From an uncultured Bacteroidales bacterium (GTDB lineage: Bacteria; Bacteroidota; Bacteroidia; Bacteroidales; P3): a stretch of DNA of 64,000 nucleotides. The notes beneath the pieces were generated by a model, which saw nothing but the letters and a program-made list of their open reading frames with translations, was not told the DNA's origin and made no database searches. A program made the position numbers and the translations under genes. The stretch is from the NCBI GenBank assembly GCA_905234695.1, contig CAJOHZ010000001.1:104815-168814 (forward strand), in the 5' to 3' direction. This document shows positions 62,607 to 64,000 of this stretch, one piece after another (position 1 is the first letter of the stretch; each line of letters begins with the position of its first letter).

Positions 62607-63782
62607 ATGAAATCAATAAAAATACTGGCGCTTGCCGTTTGCGTCCTCGCCGTTTCCTCTTGCTCAATCGTGAGAGGATTAAAAACCGATGGGAAGGGAG
62701 GCCCCGACATATTCAGCTTCGAGCAACGCGAACACGACACCATCGCCAATGGCGAACAACACTTCCGATTCCCTGTGGCGCAAAAGAAGGCCGATTGGAT
62801 TGACACTACGTATTTTTACAATAAGCCTCATCGTTGCGATTCTATGACCTTTGGAGAGGCGCTCGCCAAAGAAAGCCAGACACAGGGAATCGTCATCATC
62901 CATAACGACAGCATCGTATATGAGCTTTATAAGGGCGACTTCTCGGCCAATCGTATGGCCACCATCTTTTCCGTATCCAAATCCATCACATCGCTCTTGT
63001 GCGGCATCGCTATCGACGATGGCTACATCCATAGCATCGACGACCCTGTCACCGAATATCTGCCGGAACTGAAGAAGAAAGACCCAATGTGGCTGAAGCT
63101 GACCATCCGGCATCTACTGGACATGAGGAGCGGGCTGGATTTTGAAGACACTTACGAGTTCACCACACTGAAGGACTTGAAGATGATCAATGCAATGGCG
63201 AGACTGAACTACGGACACAACATTATGCGACAAATCACAGGGCTGAAGTTCCGTTGCGAGCCAGGCACACAGCGTCGCTACGAAAGCATGACGTCTGCAA
63301 TTCTTGGCGTGATCATCGAACGTGCCTCGGGCAAACGGTATGCCGACTACCTAAGCGAACGTGTGTGGAAACCTCTGGGAATGGAGCATCCTGCACTGGT
63401 CAATATCGACAGCCGCAAACACGATTTCGCACACACTTTCGGCGACATCGCACTCACCATCAAAGACCTCGCCAAAATTGGACAGCTCTATCTTAAAAAT
63501 GGAATGTGGGAAGGCCGACGCATCGTGAGCGAGGATTGGATACGTCAAACCGCCGACTGCGACACCAGCTATCACGGATACCATTTCAATTGGTATAATA
63601 TCAACTATGAAGGTTTCATCCGACCGCAATATTCAGGTTACTATGCCTTGGGCATCTGCGAGCAGGTGCTCTACGTCAATCCGCACAAGAACCTTGTTAT
63701 CGTGAGAATCGGGAAAAGCAACAGCTGCCCCACAATTCTGCCGGTATTATTAGACCAACTGAGCTGCACTTGGCCAGAATAA
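62607..63782 (+). CDS. Serine hydrolase, class C beta-lactamase-like lipoprotein
   Basis: 391 residues. Lipobox AVSSC (Cys19). SxxK motif SVSK with Ser122 and Lys125, the Tyr motif as YES (Tyr225) where class C enzymes have YAN/YSN, and a degenerate third motif near GYYALGICEQ. Related proteins are D-Ala-D-Ala peptidases, esterases or penicillin-binding-like enzymes; substrate unknown. The YES variant makes a real beta-lactamase less likely. Confidence 0.9.
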   Translation: MKSIKILALAVCVLAVSSCSIVRGLKTDGKGGPDIFSFEQREHDTIANGEQHFRFPVAQKKADWIDTTYFYNKPHRCDSMTFGEALAKESQTQGIVIIHNDSIVYELYKGDFSANRMATIFSVSKSITSLLCGIAIDDGYIHSIDDPVTEYLPELKKKDPMWLKLTIRHLLDMRSGLDFEDTYEFTTLKDLKMINAMARLNYGHNIMRQITGLKFRCEPGTQRRYESMTSAILGVIIERASGKRYADYLSERVWKPLGMEHPALVNIDSRKHDFAHTFGDIALTIKDLAKIGQLYLKNGMWEGRRIVSEDWIRQTADCDTSYHGYHFNWYNINYEGFIRPQYSGYYALGICEQVLYVNPHKNLVIVRIGKSNSCPTILPVLLDQLSCTWPE

Positions 63783-63793
63783 TAATACCAAAG

Positions 63794-63829
63794 CTCTATC
63801 ACATCTATCGGCTCTATCGCATCTATTCC
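63794..63829 (+). repeat. 18-bp direct repeat
   Basis: Two copies of CTCTATCnCATCTATnnn (63794-63811 and 63812-63829) after the serine hydrolase gene. Confidence 0.6.
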
Positions 63830-63877
63830 TATAACGCGGCGGGGGTGCGATCATTGCCCCCCGGGACGGGTGCAACG

Positions 63878-63907
63878 AAAAAAGGGAGCCTCGACCGAGA
63901 CTCCCTT
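63878..63907 (-). terminator. rRNA operon terminator
   Basis: On the minus strand AAGGGAGTCTC / GAGGCTCCCTT (11 pairs, one G-T) with loop GGTC, positions 63907-63882, then TTTT. It closes the rRNA operon whose 5S gene is cut at the right edge. Confidence 0.9.
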
Positions 63908-63912
63908 ATAAA

Positions 63913-64000
<88 letters not shown>

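Noticed and set aside
62607..63782. True class C beta-lactamase
   Set aside because: SVSK is present, but the Tyr motif is YES and the KTG position is degenerate, so only the superfamily is called.

Overview
The window is a chromosomal piece of a Bacteroidota bacterium, most likely order Bacteroidales. The evidence is the promoter type (TTG, about 19 bases, TAnnTTTG), the weak Shine-Dalgarno signals, the family content (DUF1573, YbbR, DUF349, DUF4254, DUF3078, DUF4369, GldB, long NusB) and type IX secretion (T9SS) markers: a PorE-like protein and two proteins with T9SS sorting tails. Most of it is GC-rich. The first 2 kb are visibly AT-rich and look acquired. No insertion sequence, prophage or CRISPR array was found.

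Layout. 1-2000: AT-rich island with a truncated ORF and a small exported protein. 2179-3545: a DUF6266-like protein behind a GC-rich, foldable leader. 3615-6410: PorE-like T9SS component. 6454-12732 (minus): leuS-nusB-DUF1573-yajC-ybbR-coaE. 13042-19804 (plus): DUF349, gldB, LTA-synthase-like phosphoglycerol transferase, diacylglycerol kinase, lipoprotein, SUI1. 19821-23993 (minus): envelope operon of a beta-barrel, a repeat-rich T9SS cargo, a MltD-type transglycosylase, FtsB/DivIC and an NlpC/P60 peptidase. 24229-26809: thioredoxin, DUF58, butyrate kinase. 26915-30229: FKBP, chorismate synthase, DUF4369 lipoprotein, lpxH. 30304-35650 (minus): clpB; then tig followed by a beta-barrel. 35957-41875 (minus): a tightly overlapping operon of a barrel, a GH2 protein without catalytic glutamates, tcdA and a lipoprotein. 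41991-45143 (minus): part of the lysine fermentation pathway (kamD, kamE, CoA-transferase subunit B). 45323-47719: flavodoxin lipoprotein, an unoccupied plus-strand promoter/terminator unit, a DUF4160/DUF2442 pair, and a MNT antitoxin with a gutted HEPN toxin. 48114-50393: BspA-like leucine-rich-repeat surface protein with an xDT fibre-like array and a T9SS tail. 50717-53643 (minus): GH25 lysozyme, RNase G, a 29-residue basic protein, HU. 53903-56316 (minus): CPBP protease, tRNA-Arg(CCG), luxS, mtnN. 56435-63782: histidine kinase, heptosyltransferase, DUF4254, DUF3078, DUF1846, serine hydrolase. The right edge cuts a 5S rRNA gene transcribed leftwards.

Together the genes suggest an anaerobe that can ferment lysine to butyrate (KamDE, CoA transferase, butyrate kinase), makes AI-2 through MtnN/LuxS, and invests in its outer membrane. 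The observations most worth a second look are the GH2 protein that has lost every recognisable catalytic residue inside an overlapping operon with tcdA, the xDT array in which all 24 intervals between aspartates are even, the HEPN toxin with its catalytic core removed in frame beside a duplicated promoter, the candidate small RNA at about 46.3 kb, and the structured leader before the DUF6266-like gene.
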